Assembly (NCBI RefSeq): GCF_000002995.4
Contig: NW_025062479.1
Location: forward strand, 22,688,721-22,752,720
DNA length: 64,000 bases
Reading direction: 5' to 3'
DNA from: Brugia malayi
Lineage: Eukaryota; Nematoda; Chromadorea; Rhabditida; Onchocercidae
This document shows, in pieces, positions 1-15,036 of this stretch. The position numbers and the translations under genes are program-made. The notes beneath the pieces were generated by a model. The model worked only from the letters and a program-made list of their open reading frames with translations. It searched no databases and was not told where the DNA came from. How positions within the stretch are numbered: position 1 is the first letter of the stretch; every line of letters starts with the position of its first letter.

Positions 1-3000
1 TGACACAGTAAACTTTGATTAAATCAAAATTGATAAAATATTTAATTTGACAAATTGATAAGATTGATAAAATTGAAATTGATAAAATATGTAAGCAGTT
101 GCTGCATTACAAATTAAATATGTCGCTGTAAAAATTTCAAATTATTTTCAAATAAGTTCGCTAATGTTTAATTTTAAACTTTTCTTTTCAAAATCAAAAG
201 TAATCGAATAATTTTTTATGTATTTTAAAAATATTGAAAATGTAATCTAAATTATTTTTTATATTTTTTTTTTTTTTTTTTTTTGGTAAGAAAAATTAAT
301 TATCGTTGATTGAAATGATTATTTCAGTAACGGATAAAATTTACATTTTTTTTTTTTTATTATTTCTCTCTTTTTCCTTTTCATTTTCTCATACTTTTTC
401 CCATTTATTCTTATATTGTCCAATCCATAATCAATATTATATGAATTTGAATTTCTTTTAAATATTTAAATTTAAACAAATTTGTCAACAAGAAGTATTA
501 AAAATTTCATATTTCTATCACATAAACAATATTTGATAAAGTTAAATCAAAAAAAAAAAAAATAATTACAATTCATTACTTAAAAATAGTTCTGTCGAGA
601 AAATGGGAAAATTTCTAAAAAAAAAATAATAATAATAATAAATGTCTAAAAAACTATGCATGGACGCATTAAAATTAAAACGCACTAACTAATTTGCTTT
701 AAACAAAAGAAAAAAATGACAAATGCGCGCATATGACAGATGCGCAAATGGCAAATGGTAATTTGAAGATAATAGTTTGACACATAAATTAATAGCAATA
801 TTTTATTTACATAATTTTTATACTAATATTTTCAACTTTCTATTTTTTATTTTTTGAAAATTTTTGTTTCAATTTCATTCTTGCATGCATATTTTGGTTG
901 AAATTATCACAAAATGATAACAGTTTTAAAGATAATTTTTAATCTATCAAACAATTAAATTCATTAATTTTGTTTTTTTTTTTTTTCTCTCAAACAAAAT
1001 TATTTTTTCGAATTTTGACTAATTCTTTTATTTGTCCTCTTTTTTTTTTTTTTTTTTTTTTAATCTTATCTTTTTTGGAAATAATCTAAATTTTGAATTT
1101 TTAGAAATTCATTAATTGTGAAAAGTGTTATCACAAAATGGCGACGAGAAAAAAAATGACAGAAAAAAAAGTGAAATAATCAGAAATTCATTCTGATCAG
1201 TGCAAAAATTTGAAATGCAAAAAGAACTATTAAATGGAAAATAAATAAATAACTTTTTTTTTGATATTATTAAAAAGAAAATAAGTAAATAACTTTTTTT
1301 TTTTTTGATAATATAAAACTTTAATAATGCTTTAACTGTAATACTTAATAAAAATTAAACTAGCAGCAAGTTTCTCACTTAAATTTTCTACTTTATAAAT
1401 TATAATATTATTTTTATTCTTAATGATTTCATTCTAAAATTTCTAAATCTATCGTAAATCATATCTTTTTAAATGAATTTAATGAATTATTTTCGATGAG
1501 TTAAAATATAATTCAACTTTAATATATAATAGTTATTTTTTAATAAACAATTATTCTACAAAAACGCTTCAAATCTGAAAAGCAACAAATTTAACTTAGC
1601 TTTTTAATTTAACAAAATAATTTTTATATATTTTATCGTATGCAAAATAAGGACAAATGCATTTTGTTAAGTTTAAATTTAAAATGAAATCTAAAAAAAA
1701 TATTAATTGTTGTTCCTCAAAAAGGGAAAAAAAAAAGAACAATTCTCAATCGTTTAAATAAAAAATTTTCCAATTGAATTTATTTAAATTGAAAATGGAG
1801 TAAAAGTTTTATTGCAAAATGTGCTTTTGATATATGATATGACATATTCGATGAGTAATAATATTAATGCAAAAATAATTGAAATGTCAAAAAAATTTTT
1901 GAAAATTGTTTTTCATCAATTTTATTGATAATAGTTTTTTTTTTCTTTGATTATTTCATTAAATATATGTGATAATAAATAATATTTAATGGCTGAAAAT
2001 AATATTTAATGGTTGAAAAAAATAATCTTTGAATGAAAATATATAAAATGTATGAAAGTTTATAAATTTTATGATTGTGAATAATTCAATGCTATTTAAT
2101 TATCATAGTATTATAGGGATTTATAATAAAAATTTTTAATTTTTTTAGTTGTACTTAATTGACTGTCACATAATTATAATAGTACCATAATAATTTGTAA
2201 TAATTTTTTTTTCTTTTAATTTAATAAATTTAAAAATAATCTATGTAATTTATATGATGCAATCGTCATTTATATGAACAATTACTAATGAAATTAAATT
2301 TGCATAAAATTGAAATTAAATTTTTTGTCATTTTTTTTTTCTTCCCATTTTGTACTAATTTTAATTTCTGATCTAATTAAATTTCACCTTTTAGCAGGGA
2401 AATATTTTAATTGCAAGGTGATATTGGTGATTAATTAGACGGCAGATAATATTTTCGCTGAAATGAAAGATAATATAATACAAAAATTTATTAAAGACAT
2501 ATAATTATCATTTTGGGAGCATTTAAATTTGATATTAAATTTGATATTAAAATTTTCATTAACAGATATAAGTTGTAAAAATTATCAAATTAATTGAATA
2601 AATGTAATAATTTAATATAATAAATAATATTTGGAATTGTAACATTACAACACGAAAGAAATATAATCCCAACTTCCATTGTTTAAAAATATTATTTAAT
2701 TAAGCAAATATTAATTTTTAATTAAATAATTGAAATTGTAATATTAAAATTTGTGAAGAATATTTATCTTAATTCTCATTATGATAAATGATACATAATT
2801 AATTTAATAAAAATTTTTTTTTAGATCTTTTGAAAAAGTAAATAATATCATAATATTATCATATTTTATATAATATATAATTCTTATAATTAATAGAATA
2901 TCTTAATAGAGAGTTCAATTAAAAATAGATTAATAGAAAGTTGAATTAACTTAAATACTTAAATATCAATACATATAAATATGATAAATCTAGAAATGGA

Positions 3001-6000
3001 GAGAGAGAGAGAGAGAGAATACAGTATGAAACAATGTTTTTGTATTAATTTAATTTTTATAAAAATTCAATTAATGAAATATTAAAATTTTGAAAAATAT
3101 TTAAAATATAAATACTAAATTTTACAAATATAATTGCTAAAAATTTAAATCAATTGTTGATAACTCTAATTTCAATGAAAATATTCGACGTAGAAAAATC
3201 ATTGTATGAATGTTAAAATTAGTTAATTTTTTCTTCCTGAATTTGTAGATGAACAATTAAACTAAGTATTTGTCATTTTAGTAATAAAATTAAAAATGGA
3301 AATGAATAGAATTAGAAATGGAAATGAATTTATTAGCAATAATTGAAAGATCGATTTTGTAAAGTGTTAAAATATTGATTAGTTTTGATAAACTTTTGCA
3401 CTATTAATTGATACTATTTGTTAATTATACTGATTACAGATATTTATGATTAAGATTAGCTTATCATGATTTATCATAGAAAATCACGATTCTATTTTGC
3501 AATAACTATCAGAATGTGTTAAGACAAGTAATTATATGTAATCAGTATATTTATGAATGATAATGATAATTTCTTACTTTTGATAGAGTAATAAATATGA
3601 AGTAAAAAAAAAAAAAAATGATATAATGATGAGTTTTATAATTTATGAACATTAGAAAGGACAAAGAGTAAAATTGTGTAATGTATTCTACAAATGATGA
3701 ATAATTCTTTTCAAATTTAATGAAGCGTAAAATGAAATTTGTTATAATCGTTCTAACAAAGACAGAAAATTAACTTTTGAAAAGGAAGTTGAATTTATAA
3801 TATTTGTTTTCTTTGTTTTGTTAGACCTACTAAGTTTGCAAATATTAGAAATTATTCCGATCAAATATTTGCTAAGAAGAAGAATTGATAATAAATGAAA
3901 TTTAAATTGAAATAAAACCTAAGAAATAAAACATTTACAGAAATAATTCCAATAAATACATTCAGAGGTATTATATTTAGTTTTATTAAAAAAAAAAAAA
4001 AAAAAAAATATTTTTGGTGATAAAAAGAAGAAAAAGTAATAAATTGATTGCAAATTATACAAAAAGTAACAAAAAAAAAAAAATTAATAACTGATCGAAA
4101 TGAAAAGATTGAATTAGAAGTAAATTTGAATTTATTACTCAAAAATTGAAAATATTATTGATTTAATAGAATACATATAGCGAAATAAACTACTTTTCTA
4201 TAAATTTTCTATAAATAATTGTTACGTTTTTTATTTTAATTTAAATTCAATTTAAATGTTTCAATTTTTTTTGTTTCATTTATTGTTTACTCTATTTTTG
4301 AACATTAACAAATAAGAAATAACTTTTTTTAGTAAACTTATAAAATTGCAAATGTTATTAATTTAATAGAATGTCTATAATGGAAGTATTTCTACCAGTT
4401 TTTATATTTGATAAAATATTCGAAATTTTTATATTCAATATCAGAATTTTTTATTTTTTTTTTTTTGTACTTAACAAAACAAAAGAAAGAAATATTATAA
4501 ATTCAACTTCTTCTTACCTCATTAACCTTTCCATTTAATAAAAATGATATTGAATATAAATGTTGAAATTAATTGCCTCCCTTTCCCCTTCTTCAATGAA
4601 AAAAAACCAATCATTTCTACCTTTAAGAATGCAAAATAAATGAGGGGAAAAAGGTGGGTAAAAAGAGTTGAAAGATTATTACTTACCTTTTCACAATGAT
4701 ATAATTTCAATACTTACCTGATTTGTAAAGAATAATTGAAATGTATGCAAACATTTTATTGAAAAATGATCAAATATACGAAATAGCCTCTTCGAATTTT
4801 TTTTTTTCGTCTTTTAAAGAGTAAAAATGTGAGGGAGCAAAATCGATGATAAAATGAATTGAAAAGTTTTTGATGTAAAAGAATAAAAATGAAAGGAATG
4901 AAAAATACGAATATGACAAAATGAATAAAGTAAATAATACTTCAAAATTAATTTAAAGTATTATTTGAGGAAATTAATGAAGCATAGGATAAAGTACTAA
5001 ATGAAAGAAATTTTTGAATGAGTAAGAAAAAGCAGTAAACAAATAAACAACCGTAGAATGAGAAAAAGAGGAAGAAGGAAAGAAAGAAAGAGAAAAAAAA
5101 AAAAAAGGTAAACAAACGAAAAATAAAGTTATTTGTTATTTTGAATAATGCAAATAGTTGGTTATTAAATACTTTTGAAATTGCTATGATAAATTAATCT
5201 TTCAATTTTAGTCAAAATCAATAACCATTTAGAAAATTGAGTAAATTTTCTTTTTTTTTAAAAAAAATTCAATAAAAAAAAGCAAATTTTTGGTTAGCTG
5301 AAAAATACAGGCATGTTTTAGTTAATTTAACAATAAATAGCAGAAAAAATGACGAATGAATGATGAATTGTTACTTTTAAAAGTTTTTAGGATTTTTTGA
5401 AATTTTGAAAATATAGAATAATAACAAAAGTATAAAATGTTTTAAGATGATTCAGCATAAATTTGGAATTTTATTAAAGTTTTCTTTTTTTTTTTTTTCA
5501 TTTACTTTTGATATTATTAATTTTAATAAATGATTAAAATAATTATACGAGTATATAATTATCATAACACTATAGTAATTAGATAATTAAATTAATTAAC
5601 TTAAAAAGAGTAGTATTTCCTTTTTTTTTTTAATTTTTTGAATTTAAGTAACTTATACAGTATATAATTGATTGATATGATAAATTTAATCAATTTTTTT
5701 CCAACCATTTTAAGATCATAAATTAAAGTGTTATTTCTATCGATTAGTACTTATAATATCATAAAAAAATAATCATATATAAGCAAAAAGTATTCATCAC
5801 TATAGCATTTATTTTATCAAAATAAAATCTGATTAAATATTTTCAAATAAGATTTAAAAATTTGTTTTTTAAATTTTTGAAATTTAAAATGGTTGATTGT
5901 TAAGGCTAAGATTAATTAGAAAATGGTTAGTTTGATAAGATAGCACAATTAAACAATCAGTTTAATCAACATTTCTCAATTAAAATCTATTATCTTTGTC

Positions 6001-8873
6001 CATACCGACTTTTCTTTTTTTCAAATTAGAACAAATAGTAATAATTTAAAACAAAAATTTTTAAACAAAAAATATTTCATTAATTAAAAAAAAATAATTA
6101 AAAAAAAATTAAAATAATTAAAACAAAAATTTTTAAACAAAAAAATATTTCATTGAGAGTAATTATCGTAATTGAAAAATTTTCAAACTTTCATAATTTC
6201 AGTATTTAAATTTTACTTTTATAAGAAATAATGCTGTGAAATTTTATTTGATAGAAATGAAGCAAATTAATCTCTGCAAAAATTTCCAATTATTTCATAA
6301 CAATTATTTTTTTTTTCAAATTTTATTTCTAAAATCTAAAATTGCTATCGTTTTTTTTTCTTTCTTCCTCTATAGAATGCTAAAAAAAATTTTTTTGGAA
6401 AAGAAAAATTTGATAAAATAGAAAATGTTAAATTAGCAATATAAAACAGCGAAAAGCTTATAATCAAAAATTATTTTCATCCGTTGCTAAGGATAAGTTT
6501 ATGTGCAAGAAATTTTCAACGAAATTCCAATAAAAATTAAATTTCGTTACACGTGATGACGTCTATTGCTGACGTTCATTTGTCGTCAAAGGAATTGAAT
6601 TTAAGAATTGAAAATAATTAAAATGATAAATAATTTAATTAGGATAAGGCAAGTTTTCATTCATTTAAATTTTATTACAATTTATTATTTCTTATATTGC
6701 TCTTTTCCTTTTATTATTTTTTATACTTTTCCTTTCTTTTTTTTTTTTTTTTTTTTTTTGTTTCTTAAAAAATAAATTTTTTCTTATAGAGTTAAAATCA
6801 AAAAAACATTGCTCCAAATAATATAAAAAAAAAAAAATTGCTCCTTTCATTTGAATTTCAATAAAATTTAAGTCTTACGGTAGAAATTGTACTTAAAATC
6901 AATTTTGTCAAATTCTAAAGTATTACTATAAGTTAGTAGATGTTATTTATGTTCGCATTTGTTAGTAGGAAAAGGAATTTTTTTCGTTTTTTTCTTCTTC
7001 TTTCTTTTTTATTAAATAATGAAAAGGACAACAAAAAAAAAAAAAAAAAAAAAGAAAGAGAGAGAGAGAGAGAGAGAGAAAATGAAATTAAAAAAATATT
7101 TTAAAGGAAATCAAAGTATTAAAAGATAAACGAATAAAATATATTTACCAAGTAAATATTGTCATATCCGTAGGATAAATTGTTGTCACTTTTAATTAAA
7201 ATGTATAAATTATCAAACCAAAAATTTTTAGTTTTTAGTTTTTTGAAAATAAACACAAAGTAACTATTAAATATTGAATTATAAATAAAAACTAAGCTAT
7301 TATTTGTATTGAAAGAAATGTTTTCACAAAATTTTTATTAAAAAAAAATTAAACAAAAAGAAAAATTAGGGAAATGCATACTTTATATAATAGTGCAAAC
7401 TTACCAACATTTAATAAATTATTTCAAAAGTTTTTGTTCAATTTTTTTTTTTTTTATTTTTTTAATAAAAATTTTTTTATTTGAGAATTATCTCTCTGAG
7501 ATAATATAATGATCACATTAAAATTCATAAATAAATGATAAGGATTAAAATTTTTAGTTGAAAAAAAAAAAAAAAATTGAATAAGAGAATAAATGAAACG
7601 AAAGTAATGTTATAATAAGCAAATTTTAATTTACAATTTTTTTTTTAATTTTAAAAAAAACTTTTTTTTTAAATATTCATTAATTATAAATTAATCTTAT
7701 CTTAATTATTAATTTATTTGCTATAAAAATATTAAAATAATTTGTATTGATTAACCCAAAGTTTTTTTAAATATTTCTTTTTGTTTGTTCAAAAAAAAAA
7801 AATTGAAAACGAATGATTCATAGATGAAAATTAAAAAAAAAAAAGTTCGTTGCACTTAAAAAGCAGTCTGAGTCATCATTAAATACTGAGAAAATGAACT
7901 GACATTTAAAAATTAACATTTCGTGAATTTTTGCACATTCGTAATTGTTTGCTATTCTTTTCCCATAAAAAGAAAATTAAAAAAAAAAAAAGGAAAACGA
8001 AGAAATCAATTTTGAAAAATTTTTAAAATATTTCCATGGATTAGTAATTAATAAAATGTCTAACAGTTTTTTTTTTTCAAATTTTATCTTTAACAATTAT
8101 TTTGATTTTTCGGTACAATTTCATTTCAAATTTGTTTTAAAAATTAAATTTTGATTAGCAAATAAGAAGTGATATTATTGATTAAGCAATAATAATAATC
8201 TAATTAATTAATTAATTTATAAAACATTGATAAAATTTTTCAAATAAAACTGTTTTCTTTTTTTCCTTTCTTTTTTAAGAATTATTATGGTTTCTTTTAA
8301 TTTGTAATGCTAAAATAATAGTTACAAAATGAATTATTTCAACAATTTATTGCAGATTTAAATAAATGATTTCCGTTTTGAAAATATTTGCTAAAAGTGA
8401 AAGTAATCTTTGAGAGTTATAACTTTCAAATAGATTAATTAATTAATTAAAATTAATATTCCTTTATCATTTTTCAATTTGCTAAATCATTTTCAACTAT
8501 AATTTATAGAGTTGACAAAAAGAAAAGAAAAGAAAAGAAGCGAAGACGAATGAGAAAAGTAATAATGTAAAAGTATTTAACAAATAATCAAATAATGTTG
8601 TCCTTTCTTTTTTCTTTTTTCTAAGAATGAAAATTTTTTCTATCAAAATTACAAATTAAAAATGAAACCAGTTTGTAATTGCAAATTAATATCTATCATC
8701 CATTAATTGATAATACTGAAATTAACAAAAAAAAATTTTTACTTAATTGTTATAAAAAAAAAAAAAAAAAAATGAAAATGTAATTATTAGCATTTGTAAT
8801 TAGTATTATTTCTATCAATAAATTCATTTTTTTAAAAAATTCTTTTGGTTCAAACTCGTTTAACAAAAAAAAG

Positions 8874-8923
8874 AAATGAAAAGAAATGAAATGAAATGAA
8901 ATGAAATGAAATGAAATGAAATA
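8874..8923. repeat. (GAAAT)n pentanucleotide microsatellite
   Basis: About ten near-perfect GAAAT units lie in a row, with one GAAAA variant near the left end. The minus-strand frame through it reads as repeated His-Phe-Ile-Ser, an artefact of the repeat and not a gene. Confidence 0.9.
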
Positions 8924-9907
8924 AAGAATACCGTAATGGTTGTACATTTTAAATGATACAGTAATAAATGAAAAATCAAATGAAATTAAAATGAAAAGTT
9001 TGTTAAATGAAATTTAAATGAAAAGTAAATGAAATTTAGGACAATAATTAATCGATAATTATTAATTAATATTTTTAAGTATTTTATGCAAATATTATAT
9101 TTTATTATATGTATTATAAATATTCCATGCAAATATTATATATAACTGAAAGAATTTATAAAAAAGAAAAAAATGCAATTTGTTATAAAAGTTTTATCAA
9201 TGATTTTATCAGTGAAAAATTTTGCCAATGATAAGATCAGTTAGTAATAATTATACATTTTAATTATTAAAAGATAAAAAAAATCAACTAAGGATAGGCG
9301 ATAAAATTCAGGAAAAGTAAAATTATTTGAGCAATTTTTAAAAGTAATTGAAATTTTTTTTTTTTTGAAAAAAATAGTTGAAATGACTGAAATTTTAGAA
9401 AAAAATAAAAAATGGGAAAGAAGTGCCTTCCAATTATTAGTAATATTTGATGTGTAAAATCTTAACTATTACTTTTTTTTTTTTTTTTTTTTTGTTTTAA
9501 AAATTTTGTCAAATAATTCAAATGTAAAATTTATAAGTAACATTGAGAAAGGCAACAATTTTTTTTTTTCTAATATTTAAAATATGAATTATTTTTTCAT
9601 TGATTCTAAGCAAGAAATGAATCATTGAAATGAAATTTTATAAACTTTTCTATTCTGTGTTAATAATAGATGAAACTTTTATATTTCATTTATTTTGCAA
9701 ACAATTTTTATTTAATAGCTATTAAATAGTTGCATGCTGTGAAATCAATTGCTATGAATTCTGGAAAGAAAACTATTAAAATTAATATTTCCATATTTCT
9801 TTCTTTTTTTTTTTTTTTAATTTCAAAATATCATTTTTAAAAAAAAAAAAATTACTTCTCAAATATTTTATATTTACATAAATATTTATATGAATTTTTT
9901 ATTTTTA

Positions 9908-10204
9908 TTTGTATTTGAATGAATTATTTAAATACAAAACAAAAAAGAAATTTTTATTATTTATTATTCTAAATTGAAATATTCTTTTCTTAAATAATAA
10001 TAAGTACAGACAAATACAATTTCATATTTATTTTAGCATTAAATGAAATATGAAATTTGTATTTATATGAATTATTTAAATACAAAACAAAAAAGAAATT
10101 ATTATTATTATTATTTATTATTCCTTCTTTTCTTAAATAATAATAAGTACAGACAAATACAATTTCATATTTACTTCAACATTAAATAAAACATAGAATT
10201 TGAA
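9908..10204. repeat. 148 bp tandem duplication
   Basis: Two adjacent copies (about 9908-10055 and 10056-10204) share the segments TTTAAATACAAAACAAAAAA and AATAATAAGTACAGACAAAT in the same order. They differ by small substitutions and by length changes in an ATT microsatellite. No coding content is seen. Confidence 0.85.
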
Positions 10205-10622
10205 ACAATGAATAATTTTTTTTTTTTTTTTAAATTAATTTTATCAATGATAGAATGACAAAGTAAAAATAGCATAATACGAAATCGTAAACTAAAAGTA
10301 ATAAATTAGAAATGATTCAAATTTAATTTAAAAAATCACTCTGAATTTATCGTTCGATAAATTAAGCTTAAAATATGATTATTATTTAGTTCAATCGTTT
10401 ATATAATAACATTTGAAATTAGATAATACATTAATTGATCAATTTTGAAAAACTTGTTTTGATACATTGCGCATTTTTTTTTTTTAAATGCTAAAACGAT
10501 AAATGCGCAATTATCCCATCCTCTATGATAAATTATGGTATTAGCAAAAGAATGTCACTTATAATTGTCAATGAATAATGCATATTTAAGTCTGCTCATC
10601 ATATTATTACTTTCATTGTATT

Positions 10623-10649
<27 letters not shown>

Positions 10650-10658
<9 letters not shown>

Positions 10659-12440
10659 GATAACAGAAACTGATAACTTATCAAGACATTTAAAATTTTT
10701 TAATCAATAAATCAATTTCTTGATGATCAAAAAGAATTTCTTTAAAAAAAAACTGATAACAAAAGCTGATAACTTATCAAGACATTTAAAATTTTTAATC
10801 AATAAATCAATACTTTTTGATGATCAAAAAGAATTTCTTTAAAAAAAAACTGATAACTTATCAAGACATTTAAAATTTTTAATCAATGAATCAATATTTT
10901 TTGATGATCAAAAAGAATTTCTTTAAAAAAAAAAAACTGATAACTTATCAAGACATTTAAAATTTTTTAATCAATGAATCAATATTTTTTGATGATCAAA
11001 AAGAATTTCTTTAAAAAAAAAAACTGATAACTTATCAAGACATTTAAAATTTTTTAATCAATGAATCAATATTTTTTGATGATCAAAAAGAATTTCTTTA
11101 AAAAAGAAAAACTGATAACTTATCAAGACATTTAAAATTTTTTATCAATGAATCAATATTTTTTGATGATCAAAAAGAATTTCTTTAAAAAAGAAAAACT
11201 GATAACTTATCAAGACATTTAAAATTTTTTAATCAATAAATCAATTTCTTGATGATCAAAAAGAATTTCTTTAAAAAAAAACTGATAACAAAAGCTGATA
11301 ACTTATCAAGACATTTAAAATTTTTAATCAATAAATCAATACTTTTTGATGATCAAAAAGAATTTCTTTAAAAAAAAAAACTGATAACTTATCAAGACAT
11401 TTAAAATTTTTTAATCAATAAATCAATTTCTTGATGATCAAAAAGAATTTCTTTAAAAAAAACTGATAACAAAAGCTGATAACTTATCAAGACATTTAAA
11501 ATTTTTTAATCAATAAATCAATTTCTTGATGATCAAAAGGAATTTCTTTAAGAAAAAACTGATAACTTATCAAGACATTTAAAATTTTTTAATCAATAAA
11601 TCAATTTCTTGATGATCAAAAAGAATTTCTTTAAAAAAAAACTGATAACAAAAGCTGATAACTTATCAAGACATTTAAAATTTTTTAATCAATAAATCAG
11701 CATTTTTTGATGATCAAAAAGAATTTCTTTAAAAAAAAAAAACTGATAACTTATCAAGACATTTAAAATTTTTTAATCAATAAATCAATTTCTTGATGAT
11801 CAAAAAGAATTTCTTTAAAAAAAAACTGATAACAAAAGCTGATAACTTATCAAGACATTTAAAATTTTTAATCAATAAATCAATACTTTTTGATGATCAA
11901 AAAGAATTTCTTTAAAAAAAAAACTGATAACTTATCAAGACATTTAAAATTTTTTAATCAATAAATCAATTTCTTGATGATCAAAAAGAATTTCTTTAAA
12001 AAAAACTGATAACAAAAGCTGATAACTTATCAAGACATTTAAAATTTTTTAATCAATAAATCAATTTCTTGATGATCAAAAGGAATTTCTTTAAGAAAAA
12101 ACTGATAACTTATCAAGACATTTAAAATTTTTTAATCAATAAATCAATTTCTTGATGATCAAAAAGAATTTCTTTAAAAAAAAACTGATAACAAAAACTG
12201 ATAACTTATCAAGACATTTAAAATTTTTAATCAATAAATCAATACTTTTTGATGATCAAAAAGAATTTCTTTAAAAAAAAACTGATAACTTATCAAGACA
12301 TTTAAAATTTTTAATCAATAAATGAATATTTTTTGATGATCAAAAAGCATTTCTTTAAAAAAACTGATAACAAAAACTGATAACTTATCAAGACATTTAA
12401 AATTTTTTAATCAATAAATCAATATTTTTTGATGATCAAA
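10650..12440. repeat. ~90 bp minisatellite array, about 20 copies, with ~543 bp higher-order period
   Basis: The monomer contains CTGATAACTTATCAAGACAT, TTTAAAATTTTTTAATCAAT, then TTGATGATCAAAAAGAATTT and an A-run. I count 20 occurrences of GACATTTAAAATTTT between about 10683 and 12394, so the mean spacing is about 90 bp. Two monomer classes exist: a short one, and a longer one with an inserted AACAAAAGCTGAT segment. The variant GATCAAAAGGAATTTC followed by TTTAAGAAAAAACTG occurs at about 11531 and again at about 12074, which indicates a higher-order unit of about six monomers. A decayed copy follows at about 12525-12570. Confidence 0.97.
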
Positions 12441-12599
12441 AAGAAAAGAAAAAATAAAAAGGAATGAATGAATGATAAAATAGAAATTTGTTATTAATAG
12501 TTAATTCAATTTCAAATTAACGCACACATTTTAAATTCTTTATCAATAAGTCAATATTTTTTAATGATCAAAAAAAAAAAAAGAAAGAAAAAAACAATT

Positions 12600-14990
12600 A
12601 TTGTTTGATGAATTCTAATTATACCATTAATATGTGAGCAATAAAAATATTTTCTAATAAAAAATTTTTATTCATTTTTAAAAAGTGCAAATTTTATTTA
12701 TTTTTAAAACAGAAAATAAAAATTTTCTTTTAAAATTCCATTTTATAATTATAAATTTTATAATTAATCCTAAACATATAAAACAAAAAAAGTAAAAAAG
12801 AAAATAAAAAGCAAAAAAAAAAAAAAAGAATGAAAAGTTGAATGTAATAGAAATGAAAAATGTAAGAATTATACTAAAAATAGATGAGACAAGGTCAAAT
12901 AAAAAAAACTAAAATTTATTTATTTTTTTTTTCTAAAATTTCATCCACTTTCATTATTCTATCCAAAGTGATTTTATCGTATATTAATTTAAAAAAAAAA
13001 AAAAAAAAAAAAACGAACAAATTTGTTATCAAATAAAATAAAAAATTTTCTTTTTTTTCCACAATAATTATATGAAGAAAATAAGTAAATAAAATAAAAT
13101 AAAAAAAAACGAAAAATATTTTGGCAGTAAAATTTTTCTGCATAATATTTCCTTCTTTCCTTTCTTTTTTTTCCTTTAAATTAGCAAATATTTTCCTTTT
13201 TTGTCAATAAGATAAGCTATTAGTTAAAACGAATTTGTCTTATTTTTTTTTTACTAATTTAAATATTTGCTTTATTAATTTAATTACTAATTTAAATATT
13301 TGTATTATTAATTTATATATTTGTTTTACCAATTTAATCACTAATTTAGATATTTGTTTTAGTAATTTGATTAATTAGTGATTAATAAATTAGTGATTAA
13401 ATTTAAATATTTGTTTTACTAATTTAATTGCTGATTAAAATATTTGTTTTACTAATTTAATCACTAATTTATATATTTGTCTTACTAATTTAATCACTAA
13501 TTTAAATTTTTGTTTTACTAATTTAATTACTAATTTAAATATTTGTTTCACTAATTTAATTACTAATTTAGATATTTGTTTATTAAATATTATAAAATTA
13601 CAGAATTAAAATAATTTTGAATTTTAATAATGCGCAATAAGCTAAATTACAGATATATGCGCATAAAACTACTGATGAAAACAAATATTTCGTTTTTTTC
13701 ATCATATCATTTCACAAGAAGCAATAAAAATTTGATGCAATTCAAAAATCAGATTGCAGTAAATTTTAGTAAATTAATTTTTATTAAATTAAACAATTAA
13801 AAATTTTTATTATGTTATAATATTAATTAATTAAGCAAACTGTGCGCAACATTATTGAAGAAAGAAAACAATAAAATTTTAATAAAAATAAAGCAAATTT
13901 TGGTAAAAAAACTAGTAAAAAAATAAATAAATAAATTGAATTTGATGTGAAATAAATTATTTATATATGCATTAACTGAAATAACAAAAAAAAAAATATA
14001 GTAAATTTGAATTTAAATTTAAGAAAATTGAGAGGAAATAAAAGTTAGATTATTTATTATTATAAATTAACTGGAATATGAAATGGAAGTATTATTGGAT
14101 TAAATGAGCATTGAATAAATTAAATTCAACCAGTTTTATTTATTAAATGCATTTAATAACTATACTATAATATGAAATGAAATGAAATTGTTGATTTAGA
14201 AATGGTTTTGAAGTGCTCATTGATGCATGCATACTTTTAATTTAATTTGATTTGATTTGAGTAAATTTTAAAATTTAAATGGTATTCAAATGAAGCGGAA
14301 GAAATTCCATTAAGTAATATTAATTTAATACAACAAATTCATAATATGTAAATTATGTGGTGCTTTTCCTATTTTTAAAGTCATTTTTTTTTTTCTTGAA
14401 AAAAATGTGATTTATTTCAACTATTTGTTTATTTATTTATTACTTTAAAAGAAATATTTATTTTTTTTTTGAATGAAAAAAGTATATTTTAAAAATTATT
14501 GATAAATGTGCATTTGTTTGATGCACAAATAAAGCATAGAATTTATTTTAATCAAAATAATATTGCATATGCTTTGCTTAAAAGTTAGAAAAAAAAACAA
14601 AAATAAAAATTAATTATTAATTTATTCCAATTATTCTGATGCAATTTACATTTGATAAAATTTTGCTATGAAAATTTCACATTGGAGAGTTTATTTTGCA
14701 TTAATTATAGAACTTAATGAATACAAATAAACAATTAAATACCTTTTTTTTTTTAATTTTCAATTTTGAAAAAAATAATTTATTTTCACAATAAGTTGTT
14801 TAGTTATTTTTTTTTACTCTCCTTTTTTTTTTTTTTTTTTTTGTTGTTTTTGTTTACTCAAACAATATTGTGCAAATTTGAGAGAAAAAGCTTTAACAAT
14901 TGATATGTTAAAGTAGATAAAACATAATCGATCATTAATTATTCAAGTAATTAAAGAAAAAAAAAAAGACACAGTAAATAATTTTTAGTC
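12600..14990. other. AT-rich region downstream of mec-2, no gene seen
   Basis: No exon-like segment is visible on either strand. It contains the ~33 bp array listed below and several homopolymer runs. It lies just beyond the mec-2 3' end, which reads from the right on the minus strand. Confidence 0.65.
13245..13585. repeat. ~33 bp AT-rich tandem array
   Basis: About ten diverged units are built on TTTTACTAATTTAATCACTA followed by ATTTAAATATTTG. Divergence between units is clearly higher than in the arrays at 10.65 kb and 55.95 kb, suggesting an older expansion. Confidence 0.85.
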
Positions 14991-14993
14991 ATT

Positions 14994-14999
14994 TTTATT
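14994..14999 (-). terminator. Probable mec-2 polyadenylation signal AATAAA
   Basis: The minus strand reads AATAAA 37 nt after the stop codon of the last mec-2 exon (stop at 15037-15039). It is the canonical metazoan hexamer at a short 3' UTR distance typical of nematodes. AATAAA is common by chance in this composition, so position is the main support. Confidence 0.55.
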
Positions 15000-15036
15000 G
15001 ACAAACAAAACAATAAACAACAAATATTGTTGATCG

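Larger units (their letters stand above)
1..10640. other. AT-rich intergenic region without recognisable genes
   Basis: I see no coding exon on either strand. The open frames present are short, made of Phe/Ile/Lys/Asn codons from A/T runs, and lack conserved motifs. Simple repeats include (GA)n near 2999-3018 and 7058-7080, a GAAAT pentanucleotide run at about 8874-8923, and many poly-A/poly-T tracts. A 148 bp tandem duplication near 9908-10204 is listed separately. Confidence 0.7.

Noticed and set aside
8840..8870. GGTTCAAACTC resembling a tRNA T-loop
   Set aside because: No matching acceptor stem, anticodon arm or D arm can be formed in the flanking AT-rich sequence.
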